DNA of 64,000 nt from Caldifarciminota bacterium (lineage in GTDB: Bacteria; Hydrothermota; Hydrothermia; LBFQ01; DSFT01). Both the position numbers and the translations under genes were made by a program. Below are positions 7,982 to 16,054 of this stretch, one piece after another (position 1 is the stretch's first letter; each line of letters starts with the position of its first letter). A model generated the notes under the pieces. It was not told the DNA's origin. It saw only the letters and a list, made by a program, of their open reading frames with translations, and ran no database searches. The DNA is taken from contig JANXBH010000005.1 of the NCBI GenBank assembly GCA_025060695.1, positions 1-64,000 of the forward strand, in the 5' to 3' direction.

Positions 7982-8317
7982 TTAACTATAAAAGATTATT
8001 TTTAAATTCCTATAGTTATCATATAATCCAATAAGAAGCATTGCAATAGACAAAATTGGATTTCCTCCAAAAATAGTAAATAGCACACTGCCTGCAGTAT
8101 ATAGTAAGCCCAAATTTGAAACACTCCACAGTGCTAAAGTATTCTTGTCAAACTTCGCTTTTGCTTTCTTTATCATAAATTCATTTAAATAAGAAAACAA
8201 AATAACTATACCTATTGGAATTACTATATATATTGAACAAGTTTTTGGTTTTTCTAAACTAAAGATTACCCAAGTTGCAAGTAAATAGGAAACTATTGGA
8301 ATTAGAATAAGTTTCAC
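7982..8317 (-). CDS. Small multi-spanning membrane protein, function unknown
   Basis: A 111-residue hydrophobic protein with about four predicted membrane segments (roughly 2-19, 29-47, 62-78, 83-98). I do not recognise the family. A basic cytoplasmic-looking loop (KKAKAKFDK) lies between the second and third segments. It overlaps the OmpH-like gene by 4 bases and would be translated from the same mRNA. Confidence 0.55.
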   Translation of the reverse strand: MKLILIPIVSYLLATWVIFSLEKPKTCSIYIVIPIGIVILFSYLNEFMIKKAKAKFDKNTLALWSVSNLGLLYTAGSVLFTIFGGNPILSIAMLLIGLYDNYRNLKIIFYS

Positions 8318-9210
8318 TGCTTTGCTACTTCTTTATATTTATTAACTATATCCTTAATATATGCACTTGTTATTTTTGACCATTCCTCTTCTTTATCTGA
8401 ACTTTGTCCTGTTCTAGAATATATTTCTTTCCCATCCTTTGAATAAATAGCAAACTTAAAATATATCGTGTTTTCCTTTATTTCTATATTTCCCCATATA
8501 AATGCGTCTAACTGTAAAATGGAAACTGACTTTAGTATTCCATCTAATGTAGGATCATCCTTATTGTAAATAGACGCTGTCTGTTCAGTTGATATAAGTG
8601 TAATATCTGGTAATTTTCTAATTTCGCTTTCCATTATAGATATCATTTTATTTGAAATATCTCTTAGTTTTGATGTTTTAGTATTTAACTTTAGTGCAAA
8701 AATACCAATGTACTTTATGTTTTTAGACGCTATAATGTTATAACCTTTGTTTAACTCAGCTATTATTGCATCAGTTATATCATTTGCACTATTTAGATAT
8801 AAAATGATTTCCTTTGAGCTCTTATTTAGCACTAAGTCGTAATTATTTCTCCTTGCAATACTATCTATAACTTCGTAAATTCTATTTATATATGGAACAA
8901 CAAGTTGTTGATATTTTTGTTCTATTTGCTGGTATATATTTTTTGTTAAGTTTTGATATTCTATTTCTTTTTCTTCAATCCTTTTTTCTAAGCTCCTAAT
9001 GCCATCTTCACTTAAGAATACTTTTTGTTGAGATAGTGAATTTTTCAAACTGTCTATTATCTTTTTTAAACTATCCAATTGTTTTTCCTTTTCTACTTGA
9101 AATTGTCTTAATTGATTTATTGCATCTTTATAGTCGTAATAATTATTTTTAATTTTTTCCATTTCTACAAAAGCAAAGTTTAACTTTTGAGAAATTATTA
9201 TAAATAACAT
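8314..9210 (-). CDS. OmpH/Skp-like coiled-coil protein fused to a TolB/CsgG-like domain
   Basis: Predicted envelope protein of 298 residues. Residues 1-7 are hydrophobic and are followed by Gln8; about 15-150 look like Skp/OmpH (coiled coil of Q/K/E-rich helices, then a segment resembling AIARRNNYDLVLN); about 160-290 resemble the TolB-like domain of CsgG/FlgO/LpoB proteins (IGIFALKL, LDAFIWGNIE, FAIYSKDGKEIYS). The combination is unusual. The frame stays open to 9294, but that stretch is the antisense-free readthrough of tRNA-Ser on the same strand, so the ATG at 9210 is the start. It lies only 4 bases past the tRNA 3' end with no ribosome binding site. Confidence 0.6.
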   Translation of the reverse strand: MLFIIISQKLNFAFVEMEKIKNNYYDYKDAINQLRQFQVEKEKQLDSLKKIIDSLKNSLSQQKVFLSEDGIRSLEKRIEEKEIEYQNLTKNIYQQIEQKYQQLVVPYINRIYEVIDSIARRNNYDLVLNKSSKEIILYLNSANDITDAIIAELNKGYNIIASKNIKYIGIFALKLNTKTSKLRDISNKMISIMESEIRKLPDITLISTEQTASIYNKDDPTLDGILKSVSILQLDAFIWGNIEIKENTIYFKFAIYSKDGKEIYSRTGQSSDKEEEWSKITSAYIKDIVNKYKEVAKQ

Positions 9211-9214
9211 AATG

Positions 9215-9300
9215 CGGTGGGGGTGGGATTTGAACCCACGTCCCCTCTTGGGGGAAGCTGATTTCGAATCAGCCCCTTTCGTCCGCTCAGGCACCCCACC
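9215..9300 (-). tRNA. tRNA-Ser (anticodon CGA)
   Basis: Class II tRNA on the minus strand: acceptor GGTGGGG pairs perfectly with CCCCACC; anticodon stem GCTGA/TCAGC with loop TTCGAAA (anticodon CGA, codon TCG); long variable arm with CCCC/GGGG pairing; T-arm GTGGG-TTCAAAT-CCCAC; discriminator G. CCA is not encoded (CATT follows, then the ATG of the OmpH-like gene). Confidence 0.95.
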
Positions 9301-9302
9301 AT

Positions 9303-9860
9303 CTATAATTTTAATTCACTCTTAATAAAACCATGAGTTATCAATAGATGTAATTCTGAAATTAGGTCCATTATATTATGTCTAATAATTGTTTCTAATA
9401 AACTTTCATCCTGTTTTATTAAGTAGTTTCTCCAGTGCGTAGGTATTTCACTATTTGGTATATCAAGATTAATATTGTAGTATTCTAAATAGGATGAAGG
9501 TGAAAGTTCCTTTAATTTTGGAAATTTAGTTTTTTTTATTTTTGAGAGTTTCTTGTGTATACCCATTAAATCAATCCAACTATCTTTATAACCTAAAAAT
9601 TTAATCTCAAAATCTGTATTGTAGCCATAAAAAGGTTTTTCTAATTTCTTAAGTTTTTTATATATTTGATTTAAGAATTGGTCGTAGTCTGTATTTTTTG
9701 TTCTTAAGACTGATACTAACACATTTTTTGAAATATAACCAAATGCTATAATTTCATTATAACCATTAGTCTCAATATCAATTATAGAACCACTATCTAT
9801 AAATATAGGTAGTTCTAATTTCCACACAATCAAATTATTTTGGGCTTTGTATTTTATCAT
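9303..9860 (-). CDS. RNase H-fold 3'-5' exonuclease-like protein
   Basis: A 185-residue protein resembling the DnaQ/YprB RNase H-like exonucleases. Expected acidic motifs are visible: DIETNG at 28-33 (the DxE of motif I), FYGYNTDFEIKFL near 77-89 (motif II Asp), and RHNIMDLISEL near 158-168 (H-N-x2-D, motif III). The substrate is unknown. It overlaps the upstream SIMPL-domain gene by 26 bases if the ATG at 9860 is used; a TTG at 9833 would avoid this. Its last codons contain the -10 box (9308-9313) of tRNA-Ser. Confidence 0.6.
   Translation of the reverse strand: MIKYKAQNNLIVWKLELPIFIDSGSIIDIETNGYNEIIAFGYISKNVLVSVLRTKNTDYDQFLNQIYKKLKKLEKPFYGYNTDFEIKFLGYKDSWIDLMGIHKKLSKIKKTKFPKLKELSPSSYLEYYNINLDIPNSEIPTHWRNYLIKQDESLLETIIRHNIMDLISELHLLITHGFIKSELKL
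9308..9313 (-). promoter_or_regulatory. TAAAAT -10 box of tRNA-Ser and OmpH-like gene
   Basis: Minus-strand TAAAAT lies 7 bases before the mature 5' end of tRNA-Ser (9300) and inside the end of the exonuclease-like gene. It would drive a tRNA-mRNA transcript covering tRNA-Ser, the OmpH-like gene and the small membrane-protein gene. Confidence 0.5.
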
Positions 9861-10446
9861 TACAATTTAAAGTGATATATACGACGAAATTTATGGAGTT
9901 TTTATTTTGTGAAATTGATGGTATGTTTATGGTTGGTTCTGTGTCTTGAAATTCTACTCTTTCAATAGAACACTTCTCGTTTAAATGTTTTGCCTGCTCC
10001 TTTATTTTTGATATTATTTCCTTCATATAATTTAGTTTTTCTGCTAATAGTAATGAATCCGAAACTGAGAGGTCCTTTGATTTAAACTCAAAACTTACTT
10101 CTAATTTATTTAACTTCTTTTTTAAAAAGTCTTCAAGTTTTGCAATTTCCTCTTCATTCTTTAGTCTAAATTCAATAGTCCAATATCCAATGTATCCAGA
10201 GATTACCTTTTTTTCACTTTTATCTTCTATGATATATAAAGGTAGTATCCTTGTCTCTACGATATTATAATTGTAGCGAGATTTACTTAGTTCGGATTCT
10301 AATTCCGTCATTTTTTTATTTACTTCCGTTTCACTTTGACCCTTATTTACTTGGAAGTTATAAACAACCTTAACTATATCGGGTTTTATTTCTTTTGAAA
10401 ATACGATAGAATAGTTTAATATTTGTGATAAAATAAGGTTTATCAT
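9835..10446 (-). CDS. SIMPL (DUF541)-domain-like envelope protein
   Basis: A 203-residue protein with features of SIMPL/DUF541 periplasmic proteins: an early strand (KPDIVKVVYNFQVN), a helix (EVNKKMTELESELSK), then alternating strands and a second helix rich in Lys and Glu (LAEKLNYMKEIISKIKEQAK). The family has no catalytic motif and its role is poorly known. The N-terminus is MINLILS followed by Gln8, the short hydrophobic leader pattern seen elsewhere in this window. The start codon overlaps the stop of the upstream gene by 4 bases. Confidence 0.5.
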   Translation of the reverse strand: MINLILSQILNYSIVFSKEIKPDIVKVVYNFQVNKGQSETEVNKKMTELESELSKSRYNYNIVETRILPLYIIEDKSEKKVISGYIGYWTIEFRLKNEEEIAKLEDFLKKKLNKLEVSFEFKSKDLSVSDSLLLAEKLNYMKEIISKIKEQAKHLNEKCSIERVEFQDTEPTINIPSISQNKNSINFVVYITLNCNDKIQSPK

Positions 10447-11033
10447 CTTAGTTGTCTTGATTGGTCAAATTGGATAGATGATTCTATTTCAAATGGTGTT
10501 GTTGTTAACTGTCTTTTACTCTTAATAAAATAATAAAGATATCCATAAAAGTATCTATCTTCCCTTAATGAACCACCGAAAAACTTCAAGGTATCGCCAC
10601 TGTCAGATATGCCAAATATTGGGACAAGTTGATACTTTGAAAGTTGAACATTCATAGTTAACATCTTATATACTACTGAACCATTTTGAAGTCTATATAC
10701 GAAATATATGTTTCTATCCATATATAATATTAATACGTCATTTATTGCAAAACCTGCTACTCTATGTTGCCAACCATTGCACTTGCCGTCCCTTACTGGT
10801 GCACTCATGAGTTCCCTACCTCTATTATCAAATATAGTAATTACTCCGTATGGATTAATTTCAGCCTTATAGCCTGCGTAAGTTTCAGTTTTGGAATTGA
10901 AGCAGTCTTCAAACTCAGGGAACTTTATTTTTAACTCCTTTGCTCTTTCAATGGACTTAACTATACTACTTGTATCCCATTTTATAATTTGTTGTTTCTG
11001 AAAACCCTGTAATACCAAAATATAAAAAAGCAT
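10443..11033 (-). CDS. Putative exported protein of unknown function
   Basis: A 196-residue protein that I cannot place. Residues 1-8 are hydrophobic and are followed by Gln9, suggesting export. The rest is rich in beta-strand patterns and aromatic residues, with a stretch GVITIFDNRGRELM near 65-78 resembling beta-propeller or beta-sandwich repeats. ATG 11033 lies 9 bases after a minus-strand TAAAAT box. It is the first of a group of minus-strand envelope genes. Confidence 0.5.
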   Translation of the reverse strand: MLFYILVLQGFQKQQIIKWDTSSIVKSIERAKELKIKFPEFEDCFNSKTETYAGYKAEINPYGVITIFDNRGRELMSAPVRDGKCNGWQHRVAGFAINDVLILYMDRNIYFVYRLQNGSVVYKMLTMNVQLSKYQLVPIFGISDSGDTLKFFGGSLREDRYFYGYLYYFIKSKRQLTTTPFEIESSIQFDQSRQLR

Positions 11034-11042
11034 GACTTTAAA

Positions 11043-11073
11043 ATTTTAAAGCACAATCTAAAGGCTTTAAAAT
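11043..11073. promoter_or_regulatory. Divergent -10 boxes
   Basis: ATTTTA at 11043-11048 (minus TAAAAT, 9 bases to ATG 11033) faces away from TAAAAT at 11068-11073. The plus box is exceptional: 21 bases separate it from ATG 11095, and that leader carries a GGGAGG ribosome binding site at 11084-11089. The two mRNAs of this pair would thus use different initiation modes. Confidence 0.5.
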
Positions 11074-11094
11074 TTCTAAAAAAGGGAGGAAAAT

Positions 11095-11754
11095 ATGAGA
11101 ATAACCTATTTAGGGCACTCAGCGGTAAAAGTAGAATTGGCTAATAAGATAATATATATAGATCCCTTCCTTTCAGGAAATCCAAAAGCACCTATTACTG
11201 CAGATGAAATAACACATGCGGATATTGTAATAGTTACGCATGACCATGGTGACCACCTTGGAGATGCATTTGCTATTGCTAAGAAGACTAATGCTTGGTT
11301 AGTTTCACAATACGAAATAACCGTAATGGCAAATGAAAGTGGTATAACTAAAGTTGAACCTATGAATATTGGTGGACCTATAAGTGTTGAAGGAATAAAA
11401 ATTGCTTTAACTCCAGCTTTTCATACATCGCAGAATGGTTCTCCGACAGGAGTTATTGTTCAAGCATTAGGTAAGACTGTCTATCATGCTGGAGATACAG
11501 GTTTATTTTCAGATATGAAACTTATTGGAGAATTATATAAACCCGATATTGCACTTTTACCCATTGGAGGCAGGTTTACCATGGACATTTATCAAGCTGC
11601 AAAAGCTGTTGAATTTATTAAACCAAAATACGTAATACCAATACACTATAATACATTTGATATGATAAAGACGGACCCCAGTAAATTTGAGGAGTTAGTT
11701 AAAGATATAGTGCAAGTAGTAATTTTGAAACCGGGAGAAGTGTTTAACTATTAG
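11095..11754 (+). CDS. UPF0173 metallo-beta-lactamase-fold hydrolase
   Basis: A 219-residue metal-dependent hydrolase of the UPF0173/YtkL group. The zinc-binding motif THDHGDHLGD is present (His49, Asp50, His51, Asp53, His54), with further ligands expected at the His of PAFHTS, Asp of HAGDTG, and His of PIHYNTF. The physiological substrate is unknown. The ATG has a clear GGGAGG site. It overlaps yggS by one base. Confidence 0.9.
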   Translation: MRITYLGHSAVKVELANKIIYIDPFLSGNPKAPITADEITHADIVIVTHDHGDHLGDAFAIAKKTNAWLVSQYEITVMANESGITKVEPMNIGGPISVEGIKIALTPAFHTSQNGSPTGVIVQALGKTVYHAGDTGLFSDMKLIGELYKPDIALLPIGGRFTMDIYQAAKAVEFIKPKYVIPIHYNTFDMIKTDPSKFEELVKDIVQVVILKPGEVFNY

Positions 11755-12431
11755 TGGAATATATTCAAAGAAATATTAATATTTTAAAAGATAGGATATT
11801 TTCGGTTTGCAATAAAATTGGAAGAAGTCCAGAGGAGATATTTATATTGCCTATAACAAAAGGTGTGGATGTAAATAAGATTAAGTATCTATACGATTTA
11901 GGATTTAAGGAATTTGGAGAGAATAGGGTTAAGGAAACACTATATAAATATAGCTATTTGCCAAGTGATATTACTTGGCATCTTGTAGGGTACTTACAAA
12001 GTAATAAGGTGAAAAAGGCATTAGAGATTTATAAGGTTATTCAAAGTATAGATAGAATTAGTATTATCGATGAGATTGATAGGAGGAATGTAAAAATAGA
12101 TGTATTTGTGGAATTTAATTGCTCTGGGGAGGAAAATAAGCATGGTTTTGTTGTAGAAATGTGGAAGGAGGTTTTTGATTATGTACTTAGTAAGAAAAAT
12201 CTCAATGTAATTGGAATTATGACACTTGGACCTTATCCAGTAAGTGAAAATACTTCTAGAAGGACTTTTGAAAAACTTAGAAATATAAGAGATAAACTAA
12301 GAAATGAATATAAATTGGAGCTAAAGCTCTCCATGGGTATGAGTGAAGATTTTGAATATGCAATTATGGAAGGTGCTGACATTATAAGAATAGGAAGGCT
12401 TATATTTGATGAGAGTTTTAATATTAAATAG
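11754..12431 (+). CDS. YggS/PROSC-family PLP homeostasis protein
   Basis: Fold-type III PLP-binding protein of the YggS (PLPBP) family, thought to buffer pyridoxal phosphate. Lys36 in ILPITKG is the expected Schiff-base lysine; FGENRVKE, WHLVGYLQSNKVK, SMGMSEDFEYAI and IRIGRLIF are the family blocks. At 225 residues it has normal length. The start is GTG at 11754, overlapping the previous stop. pdxH, another vitamin B6 gene, lies elsewhere in this window at 43 kb. Confidence 0.92.
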   Translation: MEYIQRNINILKDRIFSVCNKIGRSPEEIFILPITKGVDVNKIKYLYDLGFKEFGENRVKETLYKYSYLPSDITWHLVGYLQSNKVKKALEIYKVIQSIDRISIIDEIDRRNVKIDVFVEFNCSGEENKHGFVVEMWKEVFDYVLSKKNLNVIGIMTLGPYPVSENTSRRTFEKLRNIRDKLRNEYKLELKLSMGMSEDFEYAIMEGADIIRIGRLIFDESFNIK

Positions 12432-13482
12432 AAGGGATATATTAAATCCGCTTGGAGGTGGTGCGGAAAGATTTACATTTGAAATAGCAAAAGCAATGCT
12501 ACAAAATAATATAAGTGTAGATTGGTTTTCCTCAAGGTTTAAAAATTCAAAAAGTGAGGAAATTTTTGAAGGTATTAGAATAATAAGGAAAGGAAATGAG
12601 TTTTTTGTTCATTTCTTCGGACTGATATATGTTTTAAGGAACTATAAAACCTACGATTTAGTAATAGATGAATTTAATGGAATTGGTTTTTTTACATTTT
12701 TTCTAAAAAAGTCTATATTAATTATTCATCAGCTATATCAAGAGTTTTGGATATATGAGATGGGTAAGTTTTTCTCATTTATGAAGTTTGTAGAAAAATT
12801 TTTCTTGAAACTATATAAAAACAAAAAAACCATTACTGTTTCTAAATCAACTTATGATGAATTAAAAAAACTTGGCTTTAATGATATAGAAATCATATCA
12901 AATGGAATAGATTTAGTAAACATTGAATGCAAAAAATCTCAAGAACTTAAATTGTGTTTTCTTGGAAGATTAAGAAGGACAAAAAATCCTGAGGATGCCA
13001 TAAGGATTTTTTTGAAAGTAAAGGAGATATATAAGGATGTCCAAATGGTCATAATTGGGACAGGTCCTTTAGAAAATTATTTAAGGAATAAGTATAGTAA
13101 AATTGAAAACTTATATTTTTTAGGATATTTAGATGAAAGAAAAAAATTAGAGGAACTTTGTAAATGTCATTTTTTAATTGTCCCAAGTATTAGAGAAGGT
13201 TGGGGTATAGTTGTAATAGAGGCAAATATGGTATTTGTTCCTGTAATAGGTTATGATGTTCCTGGGCTAAGAGACTCTATAAAAAATGGAATAAATGGTT
13301 TTCTTGTAAAGAATGTTGAAGAAGCAGTAAATAGAATTATTGAAATTTGGAATAAAAAGGAAGTATATGAAAGCTTATGTATATCATCGTGGGAATATGC
13401 TCTAAATTTTTCTTGGTCAAAAACAAGAGAGAAATTTATAAACTTTCTCTTAAACTACTACTTCCCCAAAGTAAGTCAATAG
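12409..13482 (+). CDS. Family 4 glycosyltransferase
   Basis: A GT-B glycosyltransferase (357 residues). N-terminal domain: NPLGGGAERFTFEIAKAM, the usual glycine-rich start. C-terminal donor-sugar domain: LCFLGRLRRTKNPEDAI, IIGTGP, FLGYLDERKKLEELCKC and PSIREGWGIVVIEAN, the last holding the E-x7-E type motif. It likely transfers a nucleotide-activated sugar to a surface glycan; the sugar cannot be told. The ATG at 12409 was chosen over TTG 12406. It overlaps yggS by 23 bases and converges with namZ, overlapping by 47. Confidence 0.88.
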   Translation: MRVLILNRRDILNPLGGGAERFTFEIAKAMLQNNISVDWFSSRFKNSKSEEIFEGIRIIRKGNEFFVHFFGLIYVLRNYKTYDLVIDEFNGIGFFTFFLKKSILIIHQLYQEFWIYEMGKFFSFMKFVEKFFLKLYKNKKTITVSKSTYDELKKLGFNDIEIISNGIDLVNIECKKSQELKLCFLGRLRRTKNPEDAIRIFLKVKEIYKDVQMVIIGTGPLENYLRNKYSKIENLYFLGYLDERKKLEELCKCHFLIVPSIREGWGIVVIEANMVFVPVIGYDVPGLRDSIKNGINGFLVKNVEEAVNRIIEIWNKKEVYESLCISSWEYALNFSWSKTREKFINFLLNYYFPKVSQ

Positions 13483-14488
13483 GCATGATATTTTCTTCAA
13501 ATTCATATGGTGGTTTTCTAAACTTAAATTCAGATTTATAATAGTTTTTTATAGTCTTTAGTATATGAACTGCGCTTTCAACAGGTTTAAATTTTTTTCT
13601 ATCCAATACGTGTATATAAAAACCTCCGCATAATTCTCCTTTGTATTTATCAAATGTCGGTCTAAAATATATAGGTCTTAAAATTGAACCTTCTACTTGA
13701 ATATCTTTCTCAATCTCAAATGGGTTAATAAATGGTGCTCCAAATATTTCAAATGGTCTTGTTGTTCCTCTGCCTTCTGATAAATTTGTCCCTTCTAAAA
13801 GACACATACCGGGATAGACTATAGCAGTCTTGATATCTGGAATATTGGGTGAGGGCATTACAAATGGAAATCCTATTTCATCTAAGTACTTTTCTCTTTG
13901 CCAATTTTTCACTGGATATACTATAATATCTATATTTTCTACTTCTGCTATCATAGAAAGTATTTCTCCATATGTTTTTCCATGTCTAATTGGAATTTTA
14001 TATAGTCCAACAAAAGAAGTAATCTCATTTATTGGTCCTTCTACGTCTATACCGTTTATAGGATTAGGTCTATCTAATACTATAATTTTCTTATTTATTT
14101 TTCCTGCTTTTTTCATAACTAATGCACAACTCCATATATAAGTGTAAAATCTTGCACCAATATCTACTATATCAAATATTATTCCATCTATTTTTTCTAA
14201 ATCTTCGTCCTTTGGCACTAAATCCTCTTTAGTATTTCCGTAAAGTGAAATTGTTTTTATTCCAAATATATTATCTTCCTTCACACTTTGTCCATATTGG
14301 TATACTCCGAAAAATCCATGCTCAGGCGTAAATATAGTATCTATTTTTATGTTTGATTTTAAAATCTGTAAAATGGAACAATTGTAGTTATAGTCTATTG
14401 CGGCTGCATGTGTTAGCATGGCAAATCTTAGTTTCTTAAACTTATGACTATCTTTTAAAAATCCATCTAATCCAATTTCCAGTTTCAT
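13436..14488 (-). CDS. namZ: DUF1343 exo-beta-N-acetylmuramidase NamZ-like protein
   Basis: A 350-residue DUF1343 protein; a characterised member (NamZ) removes terminal MurNAc from peptidoglycan fragments. Recognisable blocks: TPEHGFFGVYQYGQSV near 94-109, FDIVDIGARFYTYIWS near 138-153, LDRPNPINGIDVEGP, MPSPNIPD, and LLEGTNLSEGRGTTRPFE near 243-260. No signal peptide is seen, although many relatives are exported. It overlaps dnaA by 4 bases and is probably co-transcribed with it. Confidence 0.85.
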   Translation of the reverse strand: MKLEIGLDGFLKDSHKFKKLRFAMLTHAAAIDYNYNCSILQILKSNIKIDTIFTPEHGFFGVYQYGQSVKEDNIFGIKTISLYGNTKEDLVPKDEDLEKIDGIIFDIVDIGARFYTYIWSCALVMKKAGKINKKIIVLDRPNPINGIDVEGPINEITSFVGLYKIPIRHGKTYGEILSMIAEVENIDIIVYPVKNWQREKYLDEIGFPFVMPSPNIPDIKTAIVYPGMCLLEGTNLSEGRGTTRPFEIFGAPFINPFEIEKDIQVEGSILRPIYFRPTFDKYKGELCGGFYIHVLDRKKFKPVESAVHILKTIKNYYKSEFKFRKPPYEFEENIMPIDLLWGSSSLRESL

Positions 14489-15777
14489 AGCAACTTCTCA
14501 ATTTTCTCTACAATTTTCCTAAAGTTTAGGTCTTTCAATATCATTTTTCTTGCTCTATTGTATGCATTTATAATACTACTGTGGTCTCTTTTTAGAGCTT
14601 TCGCTATACTCATATATGTCATATTGAATTTACTTCTTGCGATAAATACTATGGCATATCTTAAATATAAAAGGTCTTTAGTTTTTATCTTGCTTTTTAG
14701 ATATTCCTCGTTTACATGAAATTTATTGCATACTATATCTACTATCTTTGAAATATCATAGTTTTCTTTTTTATTTGAGACTAAGTCCGATAATAAATCC
14801 TTAAATACTCTATGCCCTATTTTATTGTTAGAAAAATTGGAATATGCAGATATTCTTGCTATCGCTCCTTCAAGCTCCCTAACACTTATTATATTTGCTC
14901 TTGCTATTTCCCATAATATTTCATCTTCAATATCTAATTTTTCCTCTTTTGCTTTCATGCTTAATATTTGATATCTTGTTTCAAAACTTGGACACGCTAT
15001 CTCCATTACTATACCCCTTAATATCCTATTTTTTATTTCTTCTCTAATTTTTAAACTTTTAATATGCTTAATACCTGCTATAATAATTTGTCCGTTTTTT
15101 GAAAGTAAGTAATCTATAGTATTTAAAAGTTCTTCTTGTAATGTAGGCTTATCTTCTATAAAGTCAAAATTATCAATTATTAACATGTCTGCTTGTCTAT
15201 ATTGGTTTCTAAAACTGCTTGTACTTTGGTTTCTTATTGCATTAATTAGCTCATTGAAAAAGGCTTCTACTGTGATATATCTTATCTTATAGTTTTTGTG
15301 AATTTCTAATGCTTTATTTCCTATAGCACTTATTATATGTGTCTTTCCAAGTCCACTTTTACCATAGATATAAAGTGGATTGTATGATTTTGAGGGATTT
15401 TTTGCAATTGAAATTGCAATATTATAAATTATTTCATTCTCTTTTCCTACAATAAAGTTTTCAAATCTTAGACTTCTTCTTAAAGATAATGTGTTTATCT
15501 GGGGTTTTCTTTCAAATAAATTACCACTTTTATTTTCTTCATATACCCATACTAAGTTTTCAATATTATATTTTTTCAATAAACTTCTAAATTTCTCTCC
15601 ATATTGTTCTTCTACCCATTCAGCAAAGTATTTATTTGGTGCTTCTAAGTAAATTGTATTGTTTTCTATTTTTTGAGGTTTTATAGAAGATAGCCATTCC
15701 TTAATATTATTATTTTGAAAGCTTTGAGATAATAGTTCAAGTATATTTTGCCATATTAGTTTTGGAGATATTGTCAA
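14485..15777 (-). CDS. dnaA: Chromosomal replication initiator DnaA
   Basis: A 430-residue DnaA. Domain I is about 1-75, the AAA+ domain about 105-320 with Walker A YGKSGLGKTH at 138-147, and domain IV at the C-terminus with the DNA-binding signature MSIAKALKRDHSSIINAYNRA. Start is TTG at 15777. The usual neighbours are missing: dnaN is 33 kb away and rpmI, not rpmH, is on the other side. The 70-base gap to rpmI has no cluster of DnaA boxes. Confidence 0.95.
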   Translation of the reverse strand: MTISPKLIWQNILELLSQSFQNNNIKEWLSSIKPQKIENNTIYLEAPNKYFAEWVEEQYGEKFRSLLKKYNIENLVWVYEENKSGNLFERKPQINTLSLRRSLRFENFIVGKENEIIYNIAISIAKNPSKSYNPLYIYGKSGLGKTHIISAIGNKALEIHKNYKIRYITVEAFFNELINAIRNQSTSSFRNQYRQADMLIIDNFDFIEDKPTLQEELLNTIDYLLSKNGQIIIAGIKHIKSLKIREEIKNRILRGIVMEIACPSFETRYQILSMKAKEEKLDIEDEILWEIARANIISVRELEGAIARISAYSNFSNNKIGHRVFKDLLSDLVSNKKENYDISKIVDIVCNKFHVNEEYLKSKIKTKDLLYLRYAIVFIARSKFNMTYMSIAKALKRDHSSIINAYNRARKMILKDLNFRKIVEKIEKLL

Positions 15778-15847
15778 AGCCTGAAAAGTCTAATGCACTT
15801 TAATGTGTCAATTTAAACATGAAACTATTGACTTTAAACTTGTCATC

Positions 15848-16048
15848 ATGTCAAAAACTAAAAAAGCGGTTTTGAAAAGATTTAAAATTACTAAAAATGG
15901 AAAAGGAAGTAAAATAAAATGTTTTCATGCATACCATAGCCATCTTTCAACAGGAAAGTCATCAAAAAGATTAAGAAGGTTAAGAAAAGCAAAAATACTT
16001 AATAAAGTTAGTAAAAATAAAATTTTATATGCACTTTGTAAAAAGTAG
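15848..16048 (+). CDS. rpmI: Ribosomal protein L35
   Basis: A 66-residue, very basic protein with the L35 pattern: KKAVLKRFKITKNGKG, a His-containing segment ending in HLSTGKSSKRLRRLR. The open frame reaches back to 15803, but the ATG at 15848 gives the family N-terminus (MSKTKKAVLKRF). A TAAACT box ends 7 bases before it, so a leaderless start is likely here too. It is separated from infC and rplT, its usual partners, and is followed after 6 bases by lon. Confidence 0.9.
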   Translation: MSKTKKAVLKRFKITKNGKGSKIKCFHAYHSHLSTGKSSKRLRRLRKAKILNKVSKNKILYALCKK

Positions 16049-16054
16049 TTCTGC

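Noticed and set aside
15778-15847. Possible origin of replication beside dnaA
   Set aside because: Only 70 bases with promoter-like sequence for both genes; no repeated TTATCCACA-like boxes.
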